DNA from: an uncultured Prevotella sp.
GTDB lineage: Bacteria > Bacteroidota > Bacteroidia > Bacteroidales > Bacteroidaceae
DNA length: 40,806 bases
Reading direction: 5' to 3'
Assembly: GCA_900319715.1 (NCBI GenBank)
Contig: ONPM01000035.1
Coordinates: 1 to 40,806 of the forward strand
In this document: positions 25,201 to 33,351 of the stretch, one piece after another
Layout: each line of letters begins with the position of its first letter
How positions within the stretch are numbered: position 1 is the first letter of the stretch
Notes under the pieces: model-generated
Told to the model about the DNA's origin: nothing
The model's input: only the letters and a program-made list of their open reading frames with translations
Databases searched by the model: none
Made by a program: the position numbers and the translations under genes

Positions 25201-25382
25201 TCACGAGGAAGGCATTCATCAGCCGCCTGCGCCTCTATGTGGCTGCAGAGAACCTGGTGACCTTCACCAAGTACTGGGGCTTCGATCCTGAAATCTCATC
25301 TTCGGCCACCTCTTGCGGCGTTGACTTCGGTGTATATCCTCAGCCACGTGTACTGCGCGTAGGTGCAAACCTCACTTTCTAA
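22245..25382 (+). CDS. susC: SusC-type TonB-dependent outer membrane transporter
   Basis: 1045 residues. Signal peptide (MKKSRYLWLLLALMVSMATKAQ), then a carboxypeptidase-regulatory-like domain (about 24-100) with GEPIIGASIVEKGNPQNGTITDFDG. The plug domain (about 105-225) has DVVVIGYGVQKK, ARIRVRGIGSVNDSNPLYIVDG and IESIEVLKDAASGAIYGARA. The rest is a 22-strand barrel ending in RVLRVGANLTF with the expected terminal phenylalanine. It imports oligosaccharides with the SusD lid. First gene of the PUL operon. It is followed by a 24-nt repeat array and the SusD gene. Confidence 0.97.
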   Translation: MKKSRYLWLLLALMVSMATKAQGILGTVTDDLGEPIIGASIVEKGNPQNGTITDFDGKFTIKVDEGTPIIISYIGYTSQEVNARNGMTIVLKEDAQTLQDVVVIGYGVQKKSVVTAAIAKVSSDDLDGTAPVRMDNALKGLAAGVNVTSSSGQPGAAARIRVRGIGSVNDSNPLYIVDGMPIEGGLDYINPSDIESIEVLKDAASGAIYGARAANGVILVTTKKGKMGKVTVNYNFSQGWQTAWKHRDVLDATGYMIMQNEGLVNAGQAPRYEDPYKVTTNTDWQDLLFNDNAPVQNHELTLSGATEKVNYYFSLGYYDQEGIVGGNYGHSNYNRLTLRGNFNFNVFDATKERNWLNKLDVQVNLSYARVKSTGVDPNSQWGNEIGSALALPPIIAPYITGEEAENQIKEYSKNFADEYVPMYGDNGQLLNIPGAGFNEMANPLMSMKLPIGQNWSHKFVSNFSATLGIWDGLKFRTSYSTDMSFWGNQSHAVPYWISPTKHRNYSSASMESDRGTVWQIENVLMYDKTFDKHTVNLVLGQSAFENSGWTLGASRNNLKDYSKPWVNAATGLASDGDRDGWGGPGVKHTMSSLFARLSYNYDERYMVQATVRRDGSSRFGTNNKYGTFPSVSVGWNVMNEKFMKSTNDWLNNLKVRFSWGKNGNDNIGDFRYTVLTQGGNNYGFGMAGGEKEVNSSKANGLSNPDLKWEESEQTDIGVDFGFLNNKLTFTVDWFKKKTNGMLKDMNIPSYVGESKPIGNVGDMENTGVEFELGYKFNISDAKFQIKANASYLKNKLVKLGNAAGFDTYDNVSNLGNISRAEAGEPFPYFWGYKTAGIFQNWDEVNAYTHDGQLIQPNARPGFVRFVDVNGDGAIDDSDRTKIGKGTPDWTFGFTFNAAWKGFDFMMFWQGTAGNDIFDATRRLDLPAINLPSWFLGRWTGEGTSNKYPIYIQGDATNWQASDLYIHDGSYFRLKNIELGYTIPEFITRKAFISRLRLYVAAENLVTFTKYWGFDPEISSSATSCGVDFGVYPQPRVLRVGANLTF

Positions 25383-25383
25383 A

Positions 25384-25407
25384 AGGTGAAAAAGTGAAAA
25401 AGTGAAA
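25384..25407. repeat. 8-nt repeat array (family C) between susC and susD
   Basis: AGGTGAAA followed by two AAGTGAAA units, directly after the SusC stop codon. Confidence 0.85.
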
Positions 25408-25419
25408 TATAATGTAATC

Positions 25420-26973
25420 ATGAAAGTTATGAAAGCAAACAAGATATTATTGGGAATGTTCGCAGCCCTGGCCATGACCGGCTGTAAGGACTCATTCCTG
25501 GAGGTGACCAGTCCTACCGACACCTTCATCGATGAATACTATACCACCAAGACTTCCCTCGACGAGGCTCTGGTGGCTGCCTACGCACCTCTGCACTGGT
25601 ACGACTATGGTTCTACCTATCAGTACAATGCCCTGAACTTCATCTCTGAGTTCATGAGCGACGATATGTATCCTAATGGCTCGAGCAACACCGACCAGCC
25701 CATGCTGCAGTTGATGTTCAACTACAGTTGCACGCCTGTGGTCTGCCTGACGGGTGTCTGGAGCGACAGTTTCTCGGGTGTGAAGCGCTCTAACGACGTG
25801 CTGACCTACTGCGACTGGGTGGAGAAGGCTGGCAACATCACGGCTGCCCAGCGTGCCGACTATGAGGCTCAGGCCCGTCTGCTACGCGTGTTCTACTATC
25901 TCCAACTCTGGAAGTTCTATGGCAACATCCCCTGCTACTTCGAGAACCTCTCTGCCCCTTATATCTCTGAGCAGTTGACGGCCGACGAGGTGTATGCCAA
26001 GGTGATTGAGGAACTGGAGTCTGTCATCGCCACAGGCGCCCTGAAGGACGACTATTCCGCTGAGGAGAAAGGTCACGTGACGAAGCCTCTGGCCTATATG
26101 ATCTATGCTGAGATGGTGATGATCCAGAACGACAGCAGCCGTTATGGCAAGGCCCTCTCTTACATGAAGGAACTCATCAGCAGCGGAAAATACCAACTGA
26201 CTCCCAACTACAAGGATATCTGGGACGAGAGTGGTGAGTGGAATGCTGAGTCGATCTGGGAGATTAACTACTTCGACGACAACTCTGTACGTGGTTGGGG
26301 TAACCAACTTGGTGCTGGTGGTGCCGTGTTCCCACGTCTCCATGGTCCCCGTTCGTTCAAGGCCAATGCTGGCGATCCCTACGAGGATGTGGATGCAGGC
26401 TGGGGCTTCAGCGCCATTCCTCTGCACTCTGTGGCCAGTTTCGAAGAGGGTGACATCCGCAAGGAGTTCTCTGCATTCGATATGTTTGCCCATGGCACCA
26501 GCGACGATCCGGGTTGGATGAACACAGGCTACTGCCTCTATAAGTATATGTGCCGCAAGGGCAACAACAAGGACCAGAAGGCTGATGCCGACCTCGGCTT
26601 CAACAACAACCTCCGCGTCTATCGTTATTCTGAGGTGCTGCTCAATGCTGCTGAACTGCTGGTGAAGACTGGCGGTAGTGTCAGCGACGCTGCAAATTAT
26701 GTGAATGAGGTTCGCGCCCGTGCCGGTCTGCCCGCCGTGAATGGTGTTGATGAGGACGTGATCCTCAACGAGCGCCGTCATGAGTTCATGGGCGAGGGCA
26801 AGCGTTACTTCGACCTCGTGCGCACTGGCAAGGCTGCCTCTGTGCTGACTCCTGCCAACGACTCCGGCCACTTCCGCACAAAGGCCTGGTCACAGGATGT
26901 ACGCTATCTGCCTATCCCACAGGACAACATCGACGCAGCCCAGGGAACGCTCAAGCAGAATGGCAATTATTAA
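25420..26973 (+). CDS. susD: SusD/RagB-type surface glycan-binding lipoprotein
   Basis: About 517 residues from the ATG at 25420 (MKVMKANKILLGMF); an ATG at 25429 also fits. Lipobox ALAMTGC. The mature protein starts KDSFLEVTSPTDTFIDEYYTTKTSLDEALVAAY, typical of SusD. An N-terminal TPR-like helical half is followed by the C-terminal segment with YRYSEVLLNAAELLVKTG, VRARAGLPAV and ERRHEFMGEGKRYFDLVRTG, all SusD_RagB family landmarks. It forms the lid of the SusC transporter at the cell surface and binds oligosaccharides there. Full length. Confidence 0.96.
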   Translation: MKVMKANKILLGMFAALAMTGCKDSFLEVTSPTDTFIDEYYTTKTSLDEALVAAYAPLHWYDYGSTYQYNALNFISEFMSDDMYPNGSSNTDQPMLQLMFNYSCTPVVCLTGVWSDSFSGVKRSNDVLTYCDWVEKAGNITAAQRADYEAQARLLRVFYYLQLWKFYGNIPCYFENLSAPYISEQLTADEVYAKVIEELESVIATGALKDDYSAEEKGHVTKPLAYMIYAEMVMIQNDSSRYGKALSYMKELISSGKYQLTPNYKDIWDESGEWNAESIWEINYFDDNSVRGWGNQLGAGGAVFPRLHGPRSFKANAGDPYEDVDAGWGFSAIPLHSVASFEEGDIRKEFSAFDMFAHGTSDDPGWMNTGYCLYKYMCRKGNNKDQKADADLGFNNNLRVYRYSEVLLNAAELLVKTGGSVSDAANYVNEVRARAGLPAVNGVDEDVILNERRHEFMGEGKRYFDLVRTGKAASVLTPANDSGHFRTKAWSQDVRYLPIPQDNIDAAQGTLKQNGNY

Positions 26974-27009
26974 AGACAATGGATTACACGAATTTAACGA
27001 ATTATAGTT

Positions 27010-29445
27010 ATGATAACAAAGATATATAAATTATTCCGCGCAGGTCTTGTATGCTGCTGTGCTACAGCAGCCCTGACTGCCTGCTCGCCGGAAAAGTTCG
27101 ATGGTCCGAATCAGGGTGGCATCCCCTCCATCTCGAACGTGGACATCAACACGATTGTGGATCAGACAGTGAACCAGGCTACCTTTACCGTGGCCAACAT
27201 GCCGGCACAGACCTATGCCATCTGGAAGGTGAACGGCGAAACGTATTCTACACTGAATCCTATGAACTGGGCCAACAACAAGGCCGGTACCTACGACGTG
27301 GAACTGCGCCTGGGCAACCGCAACGGCTTCAGCCAGGGCAGCATCACCAAGCAGTTTACCTTTGAGAACTCTCAGATAGACTTCACACCTTACTACAGCC
27401 GCATCGCCCGCACCTGGCGCATCAACTATGCAGAACAGGGACACATGGGTTGTGGCGAGCCTGGTACCGACGGTAGCAACTGGTGGAGTGCAGCCCCTGG
27501 CGACAAGGCCGACTGGGGTGTGTATGACGACCGCATCACCTTCACTGCCGATGGCAACTATGCCTACGATCCAGGAGAGGGAGGCACCGTCTATATGAAT
27601 ACTGGCTGCACCTACTACGATGAGTACAACACCAAAGACGGTAATGACTACATGGCACCCGTCGAGCCTCAGGCATCACTCTTCCGCTTCGATGTAGACG
27701 GCGACAAGATCGTGCTGCTCCTCGACGAGGAGACACTCTTCCCCTATATCTCCAGCGATTCACAGTTCATGGAACCCGTCTTCACCGTCGTCAAGTTGAC
27801 CAACTCTGAGATGGTACTGCTCTACGAGGGCGAAGGCATCACCTGGCGCTTCATGCTCACCAGCAAGGAAGACGACGCCCCCAAGGCCTTCAAGGGCTAT
27901 AAGTTCGACAGCGACGGCAATATGCTGCGCGATGCCACCTGGGAACTATCCCGCTACTATGCCCACGGCGACGGATGGGAAGGCTACAACGCCGATGATA
28001 TCACTTACACCAACGAGGGCAACAAGAAGTTTGTGGTGTCGCTGCCTCACGAGTCTAACCAGCGCTGGCAGGCACAGTTCCAGTTGCAGAACCTCACTGG
28101 CGTTTCCACTCAGGCTGGCAAGAACTACGACTTCTCCATCAAACTGAAGGCTAATCAGGATCTGAACAGCGCCACTGTGAAACTCACTGACGCTACTGAC
28201 GATACGAATTTCTACTTCGACGAGGTCATTCCTCTGGAGGCAGAGACAGAATATCTGCTCGTGAAGAGCAATATGGAAGGTAAGGATATTGCCAAGATGC
28301 ACCTGGTATTCGACTTCGGCGGCTGTCAGGCCGGTACTGAGGTAGAGATTACCGACATGGTGCTGAAGGATCATGCCTTCGACGATGGCGCAGGCCAGCC
28401 TGAGGAAGAAGGCGGCCAAGGCGGAGAAGAGGGCGGCAACGACAAGTTCGACTGGAACTACGACGCTGCTTCCAACCTCTGGAAGGCCGTTGACGAGGGT
28501 TCTGCCTTCAATGCCACAGGTTACTACTTCGCTGCTGGCGACGACTGGCATGCCATCGACTTCACGGAGGCAGCACATGCTGGCGACGCCTGGACTATCA
28601 CACTGCCCGCCGACCTCGGCAAGAACCAGTGGCAGGGACAGTTCCACATCGACACCAAACTGACGGCCTCGGCTGAGAAGAAGTACAACTTCTATATGAT
28701 CATGGAGTCTGACGCAGATCTGCCTCAGGTGACCTTCAAACTCACCGATGCCGGCGACAGCAACTTCTTCATCGAGGAGCGCAACGACGTGGCTGCAGGC
28801 GAACCGTTCATCCTGAAGCGTGAAGGCGTGACCCTGAAGGAGGGTACTGACGCAGAGGCCATCCGCCTGTTCTTCGACTTCGGAGGCTGTCCTGGTGGTG
28901 CTAACGTGAAGATCAGCAAGATCTACTTCGAGGAGGCCAACGGCTCTGCAGAGCCCGCCCCGCTGAACTACGACGATGACGCCAACATGTGGAAGGCCGT
29001 TGACGCAGGAGCCTTTGAACTCGGCTACTACTTCGCTGCTGGCGACGACTGGCACGGCATCGACTTCACAGAGGCCACACACAATGGCAACACCTACGAA
29101 CTCACACTGCCCGCCGACCTCGGCAAGAACCAGTGGCAGGGACAGTTCCACATCGACACCAAACTGACGGCCGTGGCTCAAAAGACCTATAGTTTCCAGT
29201 TTGAGATGGAGGTGGACCAGGATTGTCCGCAGGTCACCATGAAACTGACGGATGCCGGCGACACGAACTTCTTCATCGAAGAGCGTAACGACGTCGAGGC
29301 TGACGGTCCCCAGACATTCACATGGTACGACCTGGTTCTGAAGGAAGGTACCGATGCATCAGCCATCCGCCTGTTCTTCGACTTCGGAGGCTGTCCTGGC
29401 GGTACCAACGTGAAGATCAGTAAGATTGTCCTCAAGGAGAATTAA
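27010..29445 (+). CDS. Surface glycan-binding protein with three tandem CBM-like modules
   Basis: 811 residues, lipoprotein signal with LTAC lipobox. Residues ~30-120 form a PKD/Ig-like domain. Residues ~130-300 hold a beta-rich domain of the kind that follows in SusE/SGBP-B proteins. Three homologous beta-sandwich modules follow, at about 308-455, 478-645 and 653-811. Each has a GDxW segment (GDGWEGYN, GDDWHAIDF, GDDWHGIDF), an RWQAQF / QWQGQF motif and a closing VFDFGGC / FFDFGGCPGG motif. An acidic linker (PEEEGGQGGEEGG) separates the first from the second. The pattern resembles CBM4_9-type carbohydrate-binding modules (family inferred), with exposed tryptophans as likely ligand contacts. 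The last two modules are near-duplicates. It sits in the SGBP position after SusD. Confidence 0.85.
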   Translation: MITKIYKLFRAGLVCCCATAALTACSPEKFDGPNQGGIPSISNVDINTIVDQTVNQATFTVANMPAQTYAIWKVNGETYSTLNPMNWANNKAGTYDVELRLGNRNGFSQGSITKQFTFENSQIDFTPYYSRIARTWRINYAEQGHMGCGEPGTDGSNWWSAAPGDKADWGVYDDRITFTADGNYAYDPGEGGTVYMNTGCTYYDEYNTKDGNDYMAPVEPQASLFRFDVDGDKIVLLLDEETLFPYISSDSQFMEPVFTVVKLTNSEMVLLYEGEGITWRFMLTSKEDDAPKAFKGYKFDSDGNMLRDATWELSRYYAHGDGWEGYNADDITYTNEGNKKFVVSLPHESNQRWQAQFQLQNLTGVSTQAGKNYDFSIKLKANQDLNSATVKLTDATDDTNFYFDEVIPLEAETEYLLVKSNMEGKDIAKMHLVFDFGGCQAGTEVEITDMVLKDHAFDDGAGQPEEEGGQGGEEGGNDKFDWNYDAASNLWKAVDEGSAFNATGYYFAAGDDWHAIDFTEAAHAGDAWTITLPADLGKNQWQGQFHIDTKLTASAEKKYNFYMIMESDADLPQVTFKLTDAGDSNFFIEERNDVAAGEPFILKREGVTLKEGTDAEAIRLFFDFGGCPGGANVKISKIYFEEANGSAEPAPLNYDDDANMWKAVDAGAFELGYYFAAGDDWHGIDFTEATHNGNTYELTLPADLGKNQWQGQFHIDTKLTAVAQKTYSFQFEMEVDQDCPQVTMKLTDAGDTNFFIEERNDVEADGPQTFTWYDLVLKEGTDASAIRLFFDFGGCPGGTNVKISKIVLKEN
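28598..29172. repeat. Duplicated module in the SGBP gene (504-bp period)
   Basis: The 71 bases at 28598-28668 recur exactly at 29102-29172. Further near-identical stretches keep the same 504-bp (168-codon) offset, including the FFDFGGCPGG coding segment. This marks a recent in-frame duplication of one binding module. Confidence 0.9.
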
Positions 29446-29448
29446 AAA

Positions 29449-30555
29449 GTGAAAAGATTCATGCTAAATAGTGTTCTACTCTCTCTCGCCGTAGCCCTTT
29501 TGGGCTGCGGAGGGGGTGAGGACGATCCCCAGCCAGCCGCAGCCAGCCTGACCATCTCGCCAGAGACCGTCAACGTGCCAGCAGAAGGCGGCACCTACCT
29601 TGTCAATGTCACGACGACAGGCCAGGAGTGGGGCGTGGCCATGGGAGGCGAGAACTTCTTCACGGTCAAGACTCAGAATACGGCAGACCAGGCGGGTACG
29701 ATCACCATCACGGTTCCTGCTAATCCTGTGGCAGAGGCCCGCACTGGTTCTGTCACCGTCATGTCGGGCAGCGCCCGTAAATACCTGACCGTCAACCAGG
29801 CTGCCGCTGAACAGGCTGCCTACAACGCACCAGAGGGATATCAACTGGTGTGGCACGACGAGTTCAACGAGGGAACGGAACTGAATCCTGCCGACTGGAC
29901 ACACGAGGTGCAGGGCAGCGGCTGGGTGAACCACGAACTGCAGAACTACGTGAACCATACGACGCCGAAGGGCCGTTACGTCACAGAGATTATGGACGGC
30001 AGTCTGCTCATCCACTGTTTCAAGGAGGAGGGCAAGGTCTACTCCGGCCGTGTCTATGCCAAGGTAAAAGAGGGTTGGACCTACGGCTATATCGAGGCCA
30101 GCATCAAACTGCCGAAGGGCAAGGGCACATGGCCCGCCTTCTGGATGATGCCCGTGAACTTCCGCTCGTGGCCTGCCGACGGTGAGATTGATATCATGGA
30201 GGAGGTGGGTTACCATCCCGACTATGTATCGTCGAGCCTGCATGCCAACGCCCATGTACACTCCAACGGAACGCAAGTGACGCACGAGATGTACTGCAAG
30301 GGCGCAGAGGGTGAGTTCCACACCTATGCCATCGAGTGGACGGCACAGAACATCACCACCTTCGTCGACGGCAAGAAGCAACTCTCCTACGACAACCGTG
30401 GCTTAGGCCGTGACGACTGGCCCTATAACGATCCCTTCTATGTCATCTTCAACCTCGCATGGGGTGGAGACTGGGGAGGCTCTCAGGGCGTAGACGAGAA
30501 TGCGCTGCCGGCTACGATGGAAGTGGACTACGTCCGCGTCTTCCAGAAGAAGTAG
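29449..30555 (+). CDS. GH16 endo-beta-glucanase with BACON domain
   Basis: 368 residues from a GTG at 29449, which supplies the basic start (KRF) needed for the lipoprotein signal; an ATG at 29461 would lack it. Lipobox LLGC at residue 20. Residues ~32-118 are a BACON-type domain (SLTISPETVNVPAEGGTYLV). The GH16 jelly roll has the catalytic motif GEIDIMEE with E246 (nucleophile), D248 and E251 (acid/base), and WPAFWMMP before it. The motif with the extra methionine is the laminarinase/GH16_3 type, pointing to beta-1,3- or mixed-linkage glucan. As a lipoprotein it is probably the surface endo-enzyme of this PUL. It starts 3 bp after the SGBP stop. Confidence 0.93.
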   Translation: MKRFMLNSVLLSLAVALLGCGGGEDDPQPAAASLTISPETVNVPAEGGTYLVNVTTTGQEWGVAMGGENFFTVKTQNTADQAGTITITVPANPVAEARTGSVTVMSGSARKYLTVNQAAAEQAAYNAPEGYQLVWHDEFNEGTELNPADWTHEVQGSGWVNHELQNYVNHTTPKGRYVTEIMDGSLLIHCFKEEGKVYSGRVYAKVKEGWTYGYIEASIKLPKGKGTWPAFWMMPVNFRSWPADGEIDIMEEVGYHPDYVSSSLHANAHVHSNGTQVTHEMYCKGAEGEFHTYAIEWTAQNITTFVDGKKQLSYDNRGLGRDDWPYNDPFYVIFNLAWGGDWGGSQGVDENALPATMEVDYVRVFQKK

Positions 30556-30566
30556 TTAACATAACA

Positions 30567-30651
30567 ACAAAACAAGTTGTTTTGTATCGTTAAAGCCTAT
30601 CTCTTTGATGCATACAAAGGCCTTGTACGAGCACAAAACAACTTGTTTTGT
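30567..30651. repeat. Two copies of a 19-bp palindrome in the GH16-CotH gap
   Basis: 30567-30585 and 30633-30651 share arms ACAAAACA / TGTTTTGT and differ only in the central 3 bases (AGT and ACT). Their starts are 66 bp apart. A third near-palindrome, TACAAAGGCCTTGTA, lies midway at 30613-30627. They could be operators, a transcript processing or termination structure, or members of a dispersed palindrome family. Confidence 0.75.
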
Positions 30652-30697
30652 ATTCAGAATAGATAATAGATAGACCATCAAGGATTATTCCCGCTGC

Positions 30698-32077
30698 ATG
30701 AAACAGCAGATACTCATACTCTTACTGCTTACTGCTACGGCCAGCCCAGCGCTGTCGCAGCAATACAGGCAACTGACCGACGTGCCGACGATCTATATCG
30801 AGACAGAGGATCGCCGCGCGATCACGAGTAAGGAGGTGTATATCTACTGCTCGATGGTCTATGTCGACGGCGACGAGGTGACCCGCTACGACAGCACGCA
30901 GATCCGCGGACGAGGCAACTCGACGTGGTGGAGTTCAGACAAGAAAGCCTACCGGCTGAAGTTCGCTCACAAGCAGCGACTCCTGGGTGAGGGCTTTGCG
31001 AATGCCAAGAGTTGGACCCTGCTGGCCAATCACGGCGACAAGACGATGATCCGCAATGCCCTGACCTACGACCTCGGACGCCTGCTGGGAATGAAGTTCT
31101 GCCCTGCGGCCAAGTTCGCCGACCTCTACCTGAACGGCCAGTATCGCGGCACTTACCAGATCAGCGACCAGGTGCAGGTACACAAGAAGCGTGTCGACAT
31201 CGACGAGGAGAACGGCTGGTTTCTCGAAGTGGTCAACGAGAACTCCAAGGAGGAGCCCCTGATTACCACCACCCGCTACGGCATCATGTACAATATCAAG
31301 AACCCCGAAGGCGAGTTCCTGACCGTCGGCAAGCGCGTCGCCATCGGCCAGTGGCTGCAGCGCTTCGAGGAGGCGGTGGCATCGGATGACTTCACAGACC
31401 CAGAGCGAGGCTATCGCGCTTTCGTCGATGAGGAGGATCTGATCAACTGGTATGTGGGTGCAGAGATCACAGGCAATATCGACGCGCTCTACAGCATCTA
31501 TATGTTTAAGGACGGCGATGACGACAAGATGCACTTCGGCCCGCTCTGGGATCTCGACCTCGGCTATGACAACAGTTCGGAGAAGAGTCTGCTCAGAAAT
31601 ATGGAGGCCTATCTCGGGCTGTGGAACCGGCCCTTCGAGAAGATCATGCAGCGGCTGTGGCAGGACCCGTGGTTTGCCCAGGCCTGTAACGACCGCCTCG
31701 GCGAACTCGTCGACAATGGCCTGCAACAGTATCTGCTCGACCATATCGACAGCCTGCGCACCGCCATCTGGCAGACGCAGACGGAGAACTTCAGCAAGTG
31801 GCGCATTGAGCAGCCTGTGTATGACTGGGCGAAGAAGGCTTACTATAGCAACTACGACCGCTACATCACAGACCTGAAGGACTTCGTCAAGATACACATC
31901 CCTTATCTGCAGGAAGCCTTCGCCAAGCGAATGCCGACAGGCATCGACGCGCCTGAGGAAATCGTCAATCGTCAATCAGTCAATCATAAATACTTCGACC
32001 TTAACGGTCGTCATATCCCTCAACCAACACATCAAGGCATCTATATTCAAAACCATCAAAAGAGGATCAAACAATGA
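30698..32077 (+). CDS. CotH-kinase-family secreted protein
   Basis: 459 residues with a cleavable signal peptide (MKQQILILLLLTATASPALSQ). The central region has TQIRGRGNSTWWSSDKKAYR, KSWTLLANHGDKTMIRNALT, YLNGQYRGTYQISDQVQV and LWDLDLGYDNS (about 281-291). These are CotH protein-kinase-like landmarks, the last carrying the metal-binding aspartates. CotH of Bacillus phosphorylates spore-coat proteins; the substrate of the many Bacteroidales paralogues is unknown. The C-terminus, KYFDLNGRHIPQP with GIYIQN after it, resembles the Y-DLxGR...GIYI tails often found on Prevotella surface proteins. That tail is separated from the core by a GTCAATC repeat. Its stop overlaps the GH5 start (ATGA), so it is tied to the glucan operon. 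Confidence 0.87.
   Translation: MKQQILILLLLTATASPALSQQYRQLTDVPTIYIETEDRRAITSKEVYIYCSMVYVDGDEVTRYDSTQIRGRGNSTWWSSDKKAYRLKFAHKQRLLGEGFANAKSWTLLANHGDKTMIRNALTYDLGRLLGMKFCPAAKFADLYLNGQYRGTYQISDQVQVHKKRVDIDEENGWFLEVVNENSKEEPLITTTRYGIMYNIKNPEGEFLTVGKRVAIGQWLQRFEEAVASDDFTDPERGYRAFVDEEDLINWYVGAEITGNIDALYSIYMFKDGDDDKMHFGPLWDLDLGYDNSSEKSLLRNMEAYLGLWNRPFEKIMQRLWQDPWFAQACNDRLGELVDNGLQQYLLDHIDSLRTAIWQTQTENFSKWRIEQPVYDWAKKAYYSNYDRYITDLKDFVKIHIPYLQEAFAKRMPTGIDAPEEIVNRQSVNHKYFDLNGRHIPQPTHQGIYIQNHQKRIKQ
31964..31985. repeat. GTCAATC heptamers inside the CotH gene
   Basis: Three GTCAATC units, one preceded by an extra A, translated as VNRQSVN at the junction of the catalytic core and the C-terminal tail. Confidence 0.75.
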
Positions 32078-33315
32078 AAAAACTATTCTCCATGATCTTA
32101 ACCAGCCTCCTGCTGGTCGCCTGTTCACAGAAAGGTGGACAGACACGGCCGGCAGGCTTTGTCACCATCCAGGGTCACGACCTCATCCAGCCTAATGGCG
32201 AGAAACTCTTCATCCAGGGCACGAACCTCGGCAACTGGCTCAATCCCGAAGGCTATATGTTCGGCTTCAGCCGCACCAACTCCGCCTGGATGATCGACCT
32301 GCTGTTCAAGGAGGCCGTGGGACCCGACTTCACGGCGGAGTTCTGGCAGCAGTTCAAAGACAACTATGTCACGAAGGCCGATATTGACTTCATCGCCTCG
32401 CAGGGTGCCAACACCATCCGACTGCCCTTCAACTACAAACTCTTCACGGACGAAGACTATATGGGGCAGACAGGACCGAAGGACGGTTACGAGCGTATCG
32501 ACTCCGTGGTCAGTTGGTGCAAGGCCAACGGCTTGTATCTGATTCTCGACATGCACGACTGTCCTGGCGGGCAGACAGGCGATAACATCGACGACGGTCA
32601 CGGCTACCCCTGGCTCTTCGAGAGCGAGACCTCGCAGCAACTGTTCTGTCAGATCTGGCGCGAGATAGCCGACCGCTATCAGAGCGAGACCACCATCCTG
32701 GGCTACGAACTGATGAACGAGCCCATCGCCCACTACTTTGAGAACCGCGACTCGCTCTACCAATTACTGCAGCCGCTCTACAAGCGGTGTGTGAAGGCCA
32801 TCCGTGAGGTCGACCAGAACCATATCATCCTCTTAGGCGGCGCCCACTGGAACAGTTTCTTCTGGATGCTCGACGATGCCTCCTACGACGATAAACTGAT
32901 GTACACCTGCCACCGCTATGGCGGTCCGGCCACCAAGGAGGCCATCACCCACTACATCAACTTCCGCGACTCCATCAACCGTCCGATGTACATGGGTGAG
33001 TTCGGCCACAACACCGACGAGTGGCAGCGCGACTTCGTCAGGGTGCTCAAGGAGGTTAACATCGGCTACACTTTCTGGCCTTATAAGAAGGTAGACGGCT
33101 CGTGTATGATGGGCATCCAGCGCCCTGAGGGCTGGGACAGCATCGTGGTGAAATACTCTGAGACCTCCCGCAACACCTATCAGGAGTGGCGCGAGGCCCG
33201 TCCTGACCAGCAGACCTTCCGCAGACTCCTGAAGGAGTTTGCCGAGAACTGCCGCTTCGACCGCTGTCAGCCCCAGACAGACTACATCCAGACAATGGGG
33301 ATGGTGAAAAAGTGA
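32074..33315 (+). CDS. GH5 beta-glucanase lipoprotein
   Basis: 413 residues, lipobox LLVAC. The barrel starts FIQGTNLGNWLNPEGYMFGF, followed by NTIRLPFNYKLF and LYLILDMHDCPGGQTGD. The acid/base is E216 in YELMNEP and the nucleophile E309 in MYMGEFGHN, both in the standard GH5 spacing. The opening resembles exo-beta-1,3-glucanase-like GH5 enzymes, but I cannot fix the subfamily. It fits downstream trimming of products made by GH16. The start is coupled to the CotH stop. The final codons and stop codon fall inside a GGTGAAAA repeat array that continues into the GH3 gap. Confidence 0.92.
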   Translation: MKKLFSMILTSLLLVACSQKGGQTRPAGFVTIQGHDLIQPNGEKLFIQGTNLGNWLNPEGYMFGFSRTNSAWMIDLLFKEAVGPDFTAEFWQQFKDNYVTKADIDFIASQGANTIRLPFNYKLFTDEDYMGQTGPKDGYERIDSVVSWCKANGLYLILDMHDCPGGQTGDNIDDGHGYPWLFESETSQQLFCQIWREIADRYQSETTILGYELMNEPIAHYFENRDSLYQLLQPLYKRCVKAIREVDQNHIILLGGAHWNSFFWMLDDASYDDKLMYTCHRYGGPATKEAITHYINFRDSINRPMYMGEFGHNTDEWQRDFVRVLKEVNIGYTFWPYKKVDGSCMMGIQRPEGWDSIVVKYSETSRNTYQEWREARPDQQTFRRLLKEFAENCRFDRCQPQTDYIQTMGMVKK

Positions 33316-33334
33316 AAGGGTGAAAAGGTGAAAA
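33303..33334. repeat. 8-nt repeat array (family C) supplying the GH5 stop codon
   Basis: Four units, GGTGAAAA / AGTGAAAG / GGTGAAAA / GGTGAAAA. The GH5 stop TGA (33313-33315) lies within unit two. The stretch 33319-33335 is an exact inverted copy of 33407-33423 inside the next gene. Confidence 0.9.
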
Positions 33335-33351
33335 ATAAAACATAAACGAAT

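Noticed and set aside
27051-27075. Palindrome GCTGCTGT / ACAGCAGC similar to the REP-like element of the transposase
   Set aside because: It falls in the cysteine/alanine-rich lipoprotein signal of the SGBP, lacks the flanking ACAGAG sequence and has different arms; probably chance.
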